Origin: an uncultured bacterium
Lineage (GTDB): Bacteria; Planctomycetota; Phycisphaerae; Phycisphaerales; SM1A02
Assembly (NCBI GenBank): GCA_903898755.1
Contig: CAIUGT010000045.1
Location: 1-62,302, forward strand
Direction of reading: 5' to 3'
DNA length: 62,302 nucleotides
In this document: piece by piece, positions 44,647 to 54,130 of the stretch
How positions within the stretch are numbered: the stretch's first letter is position 1
Layout of the letters: each line of letters begins with the position of its first letter
Position numbers and translations under genes: made by a program
Notes under the pieces: model-generated
What the model was told of the DNA's origin: nothing
Database searches by the model: none
Seen by the model: the letters and a program-made list of their open reading frames with translations, nothing else

Positions 44647-46317
44647 TTATGCCCTGCTGATGTGCGCGGACGCCATTGCACCACGCGCCTTCCAATCACA
44701 CTCTTCGCGCTTCATATTCCATGTGAAATGCCCCTCAAGTTCGACATCTGTCGTGGGGCGATCAAGTCGTGTGTGTGTGCCACGACTTTCATTGCGAGCC
44801 AGCGCGGCAAGCACCATCAATCGCGCGCTGGTCAACATATTTTGTGTTTCCCAACCCATGGGCTCATCAAAAACAGAGTCGAATGCGTAACGCCCCCAAA
44901 AGGCGAACATCTCAAGCATGTCACTCAATTTGGTGGAACTGCGTTCAATGCCAACATTGCGCCACATGGCGCTACGTAAACTGCTGCGGACATCCGCCAA
45001 ATCCAACTCGCCACGCTCTGGTCGCTCCACTTCATGCGTCAACGGAACCGGCATGGCGGCGGCAAGAGCATCCAGATCAATCGCTTGCGCCACGCGCCGA
45101 CCAAAGACAAGTCCCTCCAACAAACTATTGCTGGCCAATCGATTGGCTCCATGCACGCCTGTCGCCGCGCACTCGCCGCAGGCATACAACGCCGGCACAT
45201 TGGTGCGTCCGTACAGATCAGTTTCAACACCGCCAATGGAATAATGCGCGGCCGGATGAACAGGAATAAGATGGCGCCCGCCGTCAAGACCAAACCCCGC
45301 CAACATGCGGGAAAGCCCTGGAAAACGCTTGGAAAAACCAGTGGAACCCATGCACCGCGCGTCCAACCACGCATGGGATTCACCGCTCTTAGCCAAATGT
45401 TTCACAATGGCGCGACTGACTACATCGCGCGGCGCTAGATCCGCAAGATCATGTAAATCACGCATGATCGAAACCCCATCGCGATCCACCAACTTCGCTC
45501 CTTCGCCACGCACGGCCTCGCTGATCAAGTGACGCGGCGCGCCAGCGACATACAACGTTGTTGGATGAAATTGCATGAACTCAAGGTCGGTCACAGTAGC
45601 ACCGGCACGCCATGCCATGGACACTCCATCACCAGTGGCGACTTTTGGATTGCTGGTCTCGCGGAAAATTTGGCCGCAGCCCCCACTTGCCAACACAGTG
45701 GCCTTTGCCCAAATTATTTGCAAGCCATGTCGCGGATGCCATGTCAACACACCCGCGGCGCGTCGTTGCCCATTGCGTTGATCCACTAAAATGTCGATTA
45801 CAAAACATCGATCAAAAACGCGCACGCGTCGTTGCTGTCGAACTTTCTCCACAAGACAGCGCGCCAACTCCACACCAGTGGCATCGCCATCGCTATGAAT
45901 AATTCGGTGGCAATGGTGACCCCCTTCTAGACCAAGAGCGGGCTGGCCGCTTTCATCGCGGTCCACTCGCATTCCCCATTTCAAAAGTTGCTGGATTTCC
46001 ACAGGGCCTTCCTCAACCAACGCCCTCACCGCGCTGGGTTCGCACAAACCCGCGCCAGCCTCCAATGTGTCTTGAATATGCGCGTTTATGCTGTCTTTTG
46101 CATTCATCACGGCGGCAATTCCGCCTTGCGCCCACGACGTGTTTGAAAGATCAATTGACTCCTTCGCCAACACAATCACATCATTCTGCTGCGAGGCTTC
46201 TATGGCGGCGCGTAAACCCGCAACGCCCGTGCCAACGATCACAACATCGGTGAAGATTTGCGGCAGCAACGCCGATCGAAATGGAATCAACATTTCACGT
46301 TCGTGATAGGAATTCAT
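44647..46317 (-). CDS. nadB: L-aspartate oxidase NadB
   Basis: 556-residue flavoenzyme oxidising aspartate to iminoaspartate, the first step of de novo NAD synthesis. FAD-binding VVIVGTGVAGLRAAIEAS, NTSWAQGGIAAVM, HRIIHSDGDATGVELARCL and ISEAVRGEGAKLVD are family blocks. YACGECAATGVHGANRLASN is the second flavin region. Its ATG overlaps the propeller protein's stop as ATGA. nadA and nadC are not in the window. Confidence 0.95.
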   Translation of the reverse strand: MNSYHEREMLIPFRSALLPQIFTDVVIVGTGVAGLRAAIEASQQNDVIVLAKESIDLSNTSWAQGGIAAVMNAKDSINAHIQDTLEAGAGLCEPSAVRALVEEGPVEIQQLLKWGMRVDRDESGQPALGLEGGHHCHRIIHSDGDATGVELARCLVEKVRQQRRVRVFDRCFVIDILVDQRNGQRRAAGVLTWHPRHGLQIIWAKATVLASGGCGQIFRETSNPKVATGDGVSMAWRAGATVTDLEFMQFHPTTLYVAGAPRHLISEAVRGEGAKLVDRDGVSIMRDLHDLADLAPRDVVSRAIVKHLAKSGESHAWLDARCMGSTGFSKRFPGLSRMLAGFGLDGGRHLIPVHPAAHYSIGGVETDLYGRTNVPALYACGECAATGVHGANRLASNSLLEGLVFGRRVAQAIDLDALAAAMPVPLTHEVERPERGELDLADVRSSLRSAMWRNVGIERSSTKLSDMLEMFAFWGRYAFDSVFDEPMGWETQNMLTSARLMVLAALARNESRGTHTRLDRPTTDVELEGHFTWNMKREECDWKARGAMASAHISRA

Positions 46318-47618
46318 TTGGGTGGCGTAGGAGAGGTTGTCGGGGATGGAATTATTTTTGCAGTTGTAGTTGGCGCTGGCGTCGAAGCAGATTCGCTCAC
46401 CGGCGGCACAAGTTCTCCAGACAATAAATCATTCTGCGACATGTTTGCCAACCACAGTTGGCTTGAATGATCCGTGCCCCGCTGACTTGTCCACATCAAT
46501 AATGTTCCTGCACGACTTATGGCGGGCAACAGATCAGCACCCGCCGCGTGAGTCACCCTACGCGGTTGAGCAATCGGCGCGGAGCGATCAGTTGGAACTG
46601 GAACGGCGAGCAATTCATAATTGTCATGTCCCACGCGACTGGACGCGTACACAATCACCTTGCCATCGGGAGAAAAATACGGAGCCCAATTCACTGCGCC
46701 ATCATTGGTCACGGCCAAAGGTTCGCCAATTCCAACCACCGCCCCCACGGAATCAAAGACCACATCCGCAATGAAAATCTGAAGCAAATTGTCGGCATTT
46801 CTGTCGGCTCGCCAAACAATTTTCTTTCCATCCGGACTAAAAAAAGCGCCGCCGTCGTACCCAGTCAATGCCGTGAGTCGCGTGATCTTTTTGGTGGCAA
46901 AATCCATGGCGTAGAGATCACCATCGCCACTCTCAAGACTTGTGTAAAGCAGCGTGCGACCATCTGGACTGGTTGAACACTCGGCGGTGTACGCCTTGCC
47001 ATCACCCACAATGGTTTTCAAACTTTCAACAGTGATGTCTTTGGCGCTTAAATCCAATTCCACCACGCGCATCTCAGGCGGAAAACTCCAACGGTAATTT
47101 CGTGTGCCGCGTTGATAGCCGGGAGTCTCTTGCTTGACTGGCGGAGTGATGGTGCTGGCAAAAATCAACTTGTTGGGATCGGTCGGATGAAACCAACCAC
47201 ATGTGTTGGCGCTCCCAATTGGACTGACGCGGCGAATATGTTTTAAGCGATACCGTCGTTGATCCGGACCGAACGATTGCCCCTTGCCCTCATCGCGTAA
47301 TTGCGCCACATACATGCTGTAATACTCGCTCTCAGGATGACCTTGCGCGTCGTGTTCTATGGCTTGAAAAACAATTTGCGTTGCGTCCGCGTTGAAATAA
47401 GCCTCACCCGCTTTCACAAATCGCTCCGACAACGTGAGTTGCATTTGATGCGACAACAACCCCTCAAACTTGCGCCAATCAGCTGGTTCTTTACGAGAAG
47501 TGTCCTGGCTTTGTGAGACCGCCGCCAAGGGCGCAACTGACTGAGCACTTTCAACTGCGGCATTGCCCGTTGGAACTGTTTGCACACACGCGAACATGAT
47601 GAGAATGAACAATGTCAT
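46314..47618 (-). CDS. PD40/TolB-like beta-propeller protein
   Basis: 434 residues. A short hydrophobic N-terminus (MTLFILIMFACVQTVP) suggests export, with Cys11 possibly lipidated. PD40 repeats follow: YFNADATQIVFQAI, CSTSPDGRTLLYTSLESGDG, FFSPDGKKIVWRADRNAD and YFSPDGKVIVYASSRVGHD, as in the TolB propeller. The C-terminus is Pro/Thr/Ser-rich. The role is unknown, perhaps a periplasmic scaffold. It overlaps nadB by four bases. Confidence 0.83.
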   Translation of the reverse strand: MTLFILIMFACVQTVPTGNAAVESAQSVAPLAAVSQSQDTSRKEPADWRKFEGLLSHQMQLTLSERFVKAGEAYFNADATQIVFQAIEHDAQGHPESEYYSMYVAQLRDEGKGQSFGPDQRRYRLKHIRRVSPIGSANTCGWFHPTDPNKLIFASTITPPVKQETPGYQRGTRNYRWSFPPEMRVVELDLSAKDITVESLKTIVGDGKAYTAECSTSPDGRTLLYTSLESGDGDLYAMDFATKKITRLTALTGYDGGAFFSPDGKKIVWRADRNADNLLQIFIADVVFDSVGAVVGIGEPLAVTNDGAVNWAPYFSPDGKVIVYASSRVGHDNYELLAVPVPTDRSAPIAQPRRVTHAAGADLLPAISRAGTLLMWTSQRGTDHSSQLWLANMSQNDLLSGELVPPVSESASTPAPTTTAKIIPSPTTSPTPPK

Positions 47619-47710
47619 ACTGTGCGAGTGTACGCCTTGCTTCTTCCACTATCTCAACCCGTTTTCATTTCATCAATCTGAAGTATTCGGCGCATCTGCG
47701 ACCAATCACC

Positions 47711-48382
47711 ATGATTCAACCAAGTATTTCACACGATGGATTTCGCGTGGTCCATGCCCAGCACAATTTCGTCGTGGTTGAAAAAGCCTCTGGATTATTG
47801 TCGGTTCCAGGCATTGGCGCCCACAATGCGGATTGTTTGGCCACGCGCGTGGCCGCGGTATTTCCTGGCGCGCGCAATGTGCATCGATTGGATCAACACA
47901 CCAGTGGGCTGATTGTCATGGCGCTCAACGCGCAAAGCCATCGCGAGCTCAGCATGTTGTTCGAGGCGCGGCGCGTGACCAAGGCCTACCACGCCATTGC
48001 ATTTGGACACGCCAGCGCTGACACGGGTGAAATCAATATGCCGTTGCGCAAAGAGGCCCTGGGCAGCGCGCGACAAATTGTCTGTCATGAACTGGGCAAA
48101 GCCAGCGTGACGCGCTGGAAAGTTGAAGCGTTGCTTGATCACGTTCCCGCCTCAGTTGCGACTTCACATGAGCCATGTCCCTGCACACGATTTCGCCTAG
48201 AACCTTTAACGGGTCGCAGCCATCAATTGCGAGTTCATTTGCTGACGCTTGACCAGCCAATTCTTGGCGATGATTTGTACGCGCCAGAAGAAGCGAAGCG
48301 CGTTGCGAAACGCTTGTGTTTGCATGCAAGTGAACTTGCGTGGGGCAACTTTTCGTTTAGCGCGCCACACCCGTTTCACTGA
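47711..48382 (+). CDS. RluA-family pseudouridine synthase
   Basis: 223 residues from the ATG at 47711; earlier in-frame starts lie inside the divergent gene's 5' end. VHRLDQHTSGLIVMALN contains the catalytic Asp. NFVVVEKASGLLSVPG, AYHAIAFGH and LEPLTGRSHQLRVHLLTLD with ILGDDLYAP match RluA-type enzymes. It has no S4 domain, like RluA/TruC. The target uridine (rRNA or tRNA) cannot be told. It converges on shc. Confidence 0.92.
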   Translation: MIQPSISHDGFRVVHAQHNFVVVEKASGLLSVPGIGAHNADCLATRVAAVFPGARNVHRLDQHTSGLIVMALNAQSHRELSMLFEARRVTKAYHAIAFGHASADTGEINMPLRKEALGSARQIVCHELGKASVTRWKVEALLDHVPASVATSHEPCPCTRFRLEPLTGRSHQLRVHLLTLDQPILGDDLYAPEEAKRVAKRLCLHASELAWGNFSFSAPHPFH

Positions 48383-48394
48383 CTCAATTTCAAT

Positions 48395-50449
48395 TCACTC
48401 GCCAAGCAACTCAGCGTTGGCATTCGGCTTGGCCAAGCCCACACCGTGAGCTTGCAAATACCGACCAAGCGCCATGAGTGGAAAATAAAGCCGATACAAG
48501 TGGTAGCGCAAATAAAATACTTTCGGAAATCCAGTGCCCGTGAATTCTGTTTCGCACCATGATCCGGCGGGGTCTCCATCAGGGTTTTTGAGCGGATTTT
48601 GCGCATCTTTTTCGCTTAATTGCGTTTGCGCCAACCAAGCCAACGCGCGCACCAAATCAGCGTCATCAGCGCCATAGACTTCCTGCAAAATCATGGCGGC
48701 CCACGCCGTTTGACTCGCGGTGCTTACACCGTGCCCTTTCAATGAGGGATCAAGATAGCTATTGGCGCTTTCACCAAAACTTCCATCTGGCTTTTGCACC
48801 GACTTGATCCACGCACCTGCCTTGGCAATCCACGGTTCATCGCGCGACACGCCGCAGCGAATTGGACCAATCACCGCTTGCCATGTTCCGTAAATAAAAT
48901 TCACGCCCCAACGACCAAAGAAACATCCTTCGGGTTCTTGCTTTGACTTGATGTACTCCACCGCGCTTCGCACAGCTGGATTGTCAATTTGAATTCCATG
49001 CCAACTGAAACATTCAAGCACGCGCCCCGTGATGTCAGGACAACTTGGATCTTGAATCGCGTTGTGATCGGCGAACGGAACGTACTCATAAATTTTTCTG
49101 TCTTGCGTGCGATCAAATGCCGCCCAACCTCCATCATCATTTTGCATGGCCAACATCCATTGCACGCCGCGCATGGCCGCCGATTCATTGGCGGGTCCAC
49201 CAATGCGCTTCAGTGACATGGCCACCATGGCGGTGTCATCCACATCTGGATACCACGCGTTGGCATACTCAAAAAACCATCCAGCTGCCGCAGTGGCTGG
49301 CCTTGTATTTTCAGCCCAATCTCCCCTAAATCTGCACTCTTTGGCGCGCAACCAATCGCCCGCGTTCTCAGCGGCCGAATCGGACACGGCGAAGCCGCAA
49401 TCAGCGAGGGCGTACAACGCAATGCCAGTGTCCCACACCGGACTAAAGCAAGGTTGAATTCGAATGCAATCGCCCTGCTCAATAAAAAATTCGTCTAGTT
49501 CTTTTTCCGCGCGAATCACCATGGCGTCGCCGCGACGAACGCCCAACGCGTGAAAGACAATTTGGATATACACCATTGGTGGAAAGATTGCGCCAAGACC
49601 GCTTGTCGGTGCAGGCAAATCTTGCCCACAGCGAATAGCGCTCCAACGAAACGCCGCGGAAATAGCGCGCTTGCGCCAGTTGGTTCCAAACACTGCGTGC
49701 GCCAATTTCATGGCGCGATCAGTGGCGTGAAAAAATACCCGCCAACCCAACGGCACATCTTGACGCATTTTTAATCGATGCCGCGCGCCTTCATCCACAA
49801 AAAGTTCGTCAATGCCTTGGTGGGCGCGAAGTTTGCGTGTTGGTCTTAACGTGGCCACAATTGCGAGTGGCAACAGCATGGTGCGACTCCACGCGCTCAT
49901 TTTGCTGAGGTGAAAATAAAACCACTTCGGAGCCCACACCATTTCCGGCGGAATCGCGGGAACTGCATTCCACGAAATCTGCCCCAGGCACGCCAGATAA
50001 AAATTGGAAAAGCTATTGCAACATTCGGCGCCACCCAAGGCGCGGACCACATCGCGGGCTTTTTTCATGTGCGGCGCATCTGGCGAATCTCCGAACAATT
50101 TTAGGCAAAAATAGCCTTTGACCGTGGCGCTAAGATCAATATCAGAGCCAGGATATTGTCCCCAACCACCATCATCACGTTGTTGCGCGCGAAGTTGGCG
50201 GACCATTTTCAGCAATGTGTCCGCAGGGCGTCCGTCCACCATAGGCGCGTCCTCTTGCGACAAAATCCATTTCATCAGCAAATATTCACTTTGCAAAATG
50301 GAATCGCCTTCAAGTTCCGCGCACCAATGTCCATCTGATTTCTGCAGCGAACGAAGAGCGCGGTTGGCGGCTTGGGCGCAGGCGCGCAAAGTTTGCATGC
50401 CTGCAGAATCAGTGAGTACGGCTGGCTTTGATGCTGTTTGTGAATTCAT
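48395..50449 (-). CDS. shc: Squalene-hopene cyclase
   Basis: 684 residues, the usual length. The catalytic DxDD motif is PDVDDTAMVAMSL at residues 401-413. Several QW repeats are visible (QRDDGGWGQYPGSD, QNDDGGWAAFDRTQ, QKPDGSFGESANSY). It cyclises squalene to hopene or hopanol for membrane hopanoids. The upstream Gfo/Idh gene ends 44 bases before its start in the same direction. Squalene-synthesis genes (hpnCDE, sqs) are not in the window. Confidence 0.95.
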   Translation of the reverse strand: MNSQTASKPAVLTDSAGMQTLRACAQAANRALRSLQKSDGHWCAELEGDSILQSEYLLMKWILSQEDAPMVDGRPADTLLKMVRQLRAQQRDDGGWGQYPGSDIDLSATVKGYFCLKLFGDSPDAPHMKKARDVVRALGGAECCNSFSNFYLACLGQISWNAVPAIPPEMVWAPKWFYFHLSKMSAWSRTMLLPLAIVATLRPTRKLRAHQGIDELFVDEGARHRLKMRQDVPLGWRVFFHATDRAMKLAHAVFGTNWRKRAISAAFRWSAIRCGQDLPAPTSGLGAIFPPMVYIQIVFHALGVRRGDAMVIRAEKELDEFFIEQGDCIRIQPCFSPVWDTGIALYALADCGFAVSDSAAENAGDWLRAKECRFRGDWAENTRPATAAAGWFFEYANAWYPDVDDTAMVAMSLKRIGGPANESAAMRGVQWMLAMQNDDGGWAAFDRTQDRKIYEYVPFADHNAIQDPSCPDITGRVLECFSWHGIQIDNPAVRSAVEYIKSKQEPEGCFFGRWGVNFIYGTWQAVIGPIRCGVSRDEPWIAKAGAWIKSVQKPDGSFGESANSYLDPSLKGHGVSTASQTAWAAMILQEVYGADDADLVRALAWLAQTQLSEKDAQNPLKNPDGDPAGSWCETEFTGTGFPKVFYLRYHLYRLYFPLMALGRYLQAHGVGLAKPNANAELLGE

Positions 50450-50493
50450 GCGAATAAAAAAGTATACCGAACGCCACTACTCGCTCCAACTTT

Positions 50494-51783
50494 CTAGATT
50501 GTGTCGGTTCGTATCCAGCATTGCTCTCGCGCGCTGATGATTGCGGCTTCGAGCACTTGTTGCGTTCTGTACGCGTCCACAAAATCGGCCAGTGGCTGCT
50601 CCGGTTCACCCCCCGCCAACACCGCGCATATATCCGCAGCCATGCTGATAAATCCATGCTCATACCCAAGCACATGCCCTGGTGGCCAAAAGTGCCCGGC
50701 ATATGGATGCGTTGGATCGGTGCACAAAATGCGGCTCCAACCCTGCTCGCGCGCGGGCAATGTGTCATCCCACCATTGCAATTCATTCATGCGCTCAAAA
50801 TCAAATTTCACGCTGCCAAATTCACCATTCACCTCCATGCGATTCGCGTTTTTATTTCCTGTCGCCATGCGACTGGCCTCAAAACTGGCGACCGCGCCAT
50901 TATGCATGCGCGCAAGAAACAAGAACGCATCATCCACCGTGCTTGCTTGTTGTTTAGCGCCGCGTTTACTTTTTTGCGCGCCCAATCCTAAATTTTTCGA
51001 ACTCGCCGTCACCGCCGCACGCTCTTGAATAAATTGCGCCTCCATGGCGCCGCACACTTGCTCTATTTCATCGCCCGTGACAAATCGGGCCATGTCCACA
51101 ATGTGCGCGTTCAAATCACCGTGGGCTCCGCTACCCGCAAGCGCGCCATCAAAGCGCCATGAATGCGGCGTGCTGGCCCGCCCCCAATCTTGCAAATACT
51201 GCGCGCGGATATGGCGAATACGACCCAAACGTCCTTGCTGAATGAGCTCGCGCATAAGCGAGACCGCGGGACATCTGCGATAGTTGAACCACACAAATGT
51301 CCGTACGCCTTTCTTGGCGCCAAGCGCGGCCAACGCCATGTCGCGCGCCTCCGTGATTGTGTTGGCAAGAGGTTTTTCACAAGCGACATGCTTGCCAGCC
51401 TTTAAGGCCGCGATGGAAACCGCAGCATGCAAAAAATTTGGAACACAAACATCAACCAAGGCAATTTTGGGGTCCTTGATCAAGCGCTCCCAACTTGGGG
51501 ACGCCTTCGAAACACCCCATTTTGAGGCAAATTCATTGGATTCCTTGGCATGCCCGCTCGCCACCGAAGTCAACGTTGGCGGGCTCTTCAGATTAAAAAA
51601 GAGTGGAGCCTGTCGCCACGCATTGGCGTGTATTCGCCCCATGAATCCCGCTCCAACAAGACCAATTCCCACTTCGCGCGGAGCCTGGGCTTTCACACTT
51701 TTTCTAGAATTTGTTTTTTTCATTGTGCCACAATCAGCTTGAAGTTCAATCATTGAATCATGACTTCGCACACTGCGATCCAT
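50494..51783 (-). CDS. Gfo/Idh/MocA-family oxidoreductase
   Basis: 429 residues. Rossmann nucleotide binding is in GIGLVGAGFMGRIHANAWR. The family motif CEKPLANT carries the Lys, and a second domain has GDLNAHIVDMARFVTG with the active-site His. The substrate is probably a sugar or inositol derivative but is not readable. The start could be 51783 or the internal ATG at 51723 (MKKTNSRKS). It lies upstream of shc in the same direction; whether the two are linked in function is unknown. Confidence 0.88.
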   Translation of the reverse strand: MDRSVRSHDSMIELQADCGTMKKTNSRKSVKAQAPREVGIGLVGAGFMGRIHANAWRQAPLFFNLKSPPTLTSVASGHAKESNEFASKWGVSKASPSWERLIKDPKIALVDVCVPNFLHAAVSIAALKAGKHVACEKPLANTITEARDMALAALGAKKGVRTFVWFNYRRCPAVSLMRELIQQGRLGRIRHIRAQYLQDWGRASTPHSWRFDGALAGSGAHGDLNAHIVDMARFVTGDEIEQVCGAMEAQFIQERAAVTASSKNLGLGAQKSKRGAKQQASTVDDAFLFLARMHNGAVASFEASRMATGNKNANRMEVNGEFGSVKFDFERMNELQWWDDTLPAREQGWSRILCTDPTHPYAGHFWPPGHVLGYEHGFISMAADICAVLAGGEPEQPLADFVDAYRTQQVLEAAIISAREQCWIRTDTI

Positions 51784-51820
51784 GCCCGCCGTATGCTAAC
51801 GGCAACCTTTAGGAGCCTCT

Positions 51821-52984
51821 ATGACCACAGTCGAAACCCGTCTTGAACAACTTGAACAACAACTTCAACTGATCAAAAATCAAAGCCGCCGTGAACGTCG
51901 AATTGGCTTGTCTTGCGCCGTGGTTCTTGGCGCCGCCACGCTTGTTGGCTTCACGCGCGCTCCCGTGCTCGATGTGATTCAAGCAAGTCGTCTGGAAATT
52001 TTAGACGCTGAAGGAAAAATTTCCTGCTTGCTTTCAAGCACGCCAACTGGCGGTCAACTGGATGTGTGGGCCAAGGGCGGCGCCAACATCGCGCGACTTT
52101 CTTCGAGCGAATCTGGGGGAGACCTGGCGCTGTGGAATTCAGCCGGCAAGCCCGTAGCAGGAATTTTTGCCAACAGCACTGGTGGTCGTGTTGAAGTGAC
52201 TCGCGGCGACGGACAAATTGCCGCGTACTTAGAAGCCACAAAAGATGGTTCTGACTTTGTGCTGACGCGCAGTGGCAGCGAGGAAACATCCATGCAATTC
52301 AGCGTGAATGCCGCGCGATCCGAGGGAATCATCAATCACGCCAACGGCAAGCAAGCGCTTCGATTTGGCATGAGCGACAAGGGCTCGGCTTTCAGCGTGG
52401 TCGGCGATGCTGAAAAAGAAATCGCGTATTTCGGTTCGGACGCCAAACAAGCGGGCATGTTCCGCATCGCGGGAAGCGATGGCGCAACCATGATCGAGGG
52501 CGGAATGTCGGATGGCGGCGGCGAACTCTTTGTGCATGAAACCAATGGCGCTGGAGGATGTGTCTTTGGAAATACCGCGGCGCGCGGTGGCTTTAGTGAA
52601 ATTCGAAATCACGATGGAAAGCCCGCGGTCTCATTTGAGGTTCAAGAAAATCAAGGCGGTCGCGTGGCTGTTCGTACCGCCACTGGACAATTCGCGGCGA
52701 TTATGGACCAAGGCAAAGAAGAAAGTGGAACGGTGCAAATTTACGCTGGCGCCACACGTGTCGCCGCGCTTGGCGGCGGTCCCACTGGTGGACTGTTGAA
52801 TTTATTCAATATGAAAGGCAAAGCCGTAGTTGTCACAGGCGCCGCATCTGATGCGGATGGCGGCTTATTGAGCTTGCGCAACAATAGTGGCCAACAAACC
52901 GTCCGCGCGGTGGCGGAACCCAGCGGTGAAGTTGCGAGTTATTCCAGCGACGGCACGCGCAAGCGCGTTTTAATGGCTCCGTAA
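51821..52984 (+). CDS. Membrane-anchored protein of about 14 tandem 22-residue beta repeats
   Basis: 387 residues with a good AGGAG before the ATG. Residues 1-27 are a coiled-coil heptad stretch (ETRLEQLEQQLQLIKNQ), 31-48 a single membrane helix, then the rest is a tandem repeat of about 22-24 residues, approximately GG-x-hydrophobic-x-hydrophobic-xxxxGK-xxA-x-hydrophobic-xxxx. Clear copies are GGQLDVWAKGGANIARL, GGDLALWNSAGKPVAGIF, GGRVEVTRGDGQIAAYL and GGLLNLFNMKGKAVVVTG. The pattern predicts a beta-solenoid or fibre stacked outside the membrane. The coiled coil suggests oligomerisation. No named family was recognised. Confidence 0.8.
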   Translation: MTTVETRLEQLEQQLQLIKNQSRRERRIGLSCAVVLGAATLVGFTRAPVLDVIQASRLEILDAEGKISCLLSSTPTGGQLDVWAKGGANIARLSSSESGGDLALWNSAGKPVAGIFANSTGGRVEVTRGDGQIAAYLEATKDGSDFVLTRSGSEETSMQFSVNAARSEGIINHANGKQALRFGMSDKGSAFSVVGDAEKEIAYFGSDAKQAGMFRIAGSDGATMIEGGMSDGGGELFVHETNGAGGCVFGNTAARGGFSEIRNHDGKPAVSFEVQENQGGRVAVRTATGQFAAIMDQGKEESGTVQIYAGATRVAALGGGPTGGLLNLFNMKGKAVVVTGAASDADGGLLSLRNNSGQQTVRAVAEPSGEVASYSSDGTRKRVLMAP

Positions 52985-53092
52985 TAGCCGAATCAATTCA
53001 TACTCACTCAAAGTTGTGGCATGGTTTACCGCCAAGACCGCATGCAAACGGAATTGATCTCATAAGCAATGCGCGCGTGAAATGCCCCGCGC

Positions 53093-53497
53093 TTACGCAA
53101 CTGGGGTGAATGTGGCGCCTGATTGCGCGTAGAAATTTACCATGTCGCCCACGTTGAAATCCGCAGCGCTTTGGCCATCGAATGGTTCAACCCACATTGG
53201 AACGACTACTTCGCATAGCAATTTATTTTGCGCCAAATCAATGGCAACCACGCGGCCCTGCACAACTCGCGGATGTCCATAAATTGGTTCAATGAATGAT
53301 CCGCCAGCGCTTGCCTTATGCATACGCAGCGCCTTCACATGAATCACGCCCTGAATTCGCTTGCCAATATGAACCGCTGTCTTTCCATTGCACACCAAGT
53401 GAATTTGATAATCAGTGGCGGGAATAGCCAGGATGATTTTGTCGCCATCCATTTGTTGAAGAACGGCGCGGGTGATATCGCTTGCTGTGCTTTGCAT
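53093..53497 (-). CDS. Small conserved-looking protein of unknown function
   Basis: 134 residues, no signal or membrane segment. Beta-strand-rich pattern with IILAIPATDYQIHLVC, GKRIQGVIHVKALRM, FIEPIYGHPRVVQGRVVAID and a final FNVGDMVNFYAQSG. It looks like a small beta-barrel, perhaps two OB/SH3-like halves. I cannot assign a function. The gene ends nine bases after the trpG/pabA-like gene and converges on the repeat protein. Confidence 0.6.
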   Translation of the reverse strand: MQSTASDITRAVLQQMDGDKIILAIPATDYQIHLVCNGKTAVHIGKRIQGVIHVKALRMHKASAGGSFIEPIYGHPRVVQGRVVAIDLAQNKLLCEVVVPMWVEPFDGQSAADFNVGDMVNFYAQSGATFTPVA

Positions 53498-53506
53498 GGA
53501 AATAGT

Positions 53507-54103
53507 TTAGCGCCCCGCCGTTGACATGGCTAAAAAATTCGACAACAACTTGGGTCCATCGGGGGTTAAAAAGCTTTCTGGATGAAATTGCACTCCTTCA
53601 AGCGGAGCTTGGTTTTCCTTGGTTTTCAAGCGAATGCCCATGATGATTCCATCATCTGTTTTGGCGCTGACCTCAAATTCCTGCGACAGCGTCTCCGGAT
53701 CAATCACCAAGGAGTGATAGCGCGTGGCCTGAAATGGCTGGGGCAATCCCAGAAAAATTCCTCGCCCATCGTGATGAATCAGGCTGGTTTTTCCATGCAT
53801 CGGTTTGTCGGCGCGGCGAACGGTCATGCCGTGGCAATCACCGATGGTCTGATGACCAAGACATACGCCAAGAATTGGAATGCGCCCTCGAAAATATTGA
53901 ATCAACTCCGCGCTCACTCCGGCTTCCTTTGGAGTGCATGGCCCGGGTGAAATCACAAGATGCGTTGGCTTCATGGCCTCGGCGCGCGCGCAATCAATCG
54001 CGTCGTTGCGAACAACCTCCACGTGCAAACCTGGACGCACCTCTTGCATGCGGTGCACCAAGTTCCAAGTGAATGAATCGTAATTATCGATGAGCAAAAC
54101 CAC
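53507..54103 (-). CDS. trpG: Glutamine amidotransferase TrpG/PabA (anthranilate or aminodeoxychorismate synthase component II)
   Basis: 198-residue class I amidotransferase. The catalytic triad is GVCLGHQTIGDCHG (Cys) and VQFHPESFLT (His, Glu). LLIDNYDSFTWNLVH and ISPGPCTPKEAG are family blocks. It feeds ammonia to chorismate, for tryptophan or folate. The large partner subunit is not in the window, so TrpG and PabA cannot be separated; the same protein may serve both. Confidence 0.9.
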   Translation of the reverse strand: MVLLIDNYDSFTWNLVHRMQEVRPGLHVEVVRNDAIDCARAEAMKPTHLVISPGPCTPKEAGVSAELIQYFRGRIPILGVCLGHQTIGDCHGMTVRRADKPMHGKTSLIHHDGRGIFLGLPQPFQATRYHSLVIDPETLSQEFEVSAKTDDGIIMGIRLKTKENQAPLEGVQFHPESFLTPDGPKLLSNFLAMSTAGR

Positions 54104-54130
54104 GCCACGATGCTAGCGGCGCACGAAAAT

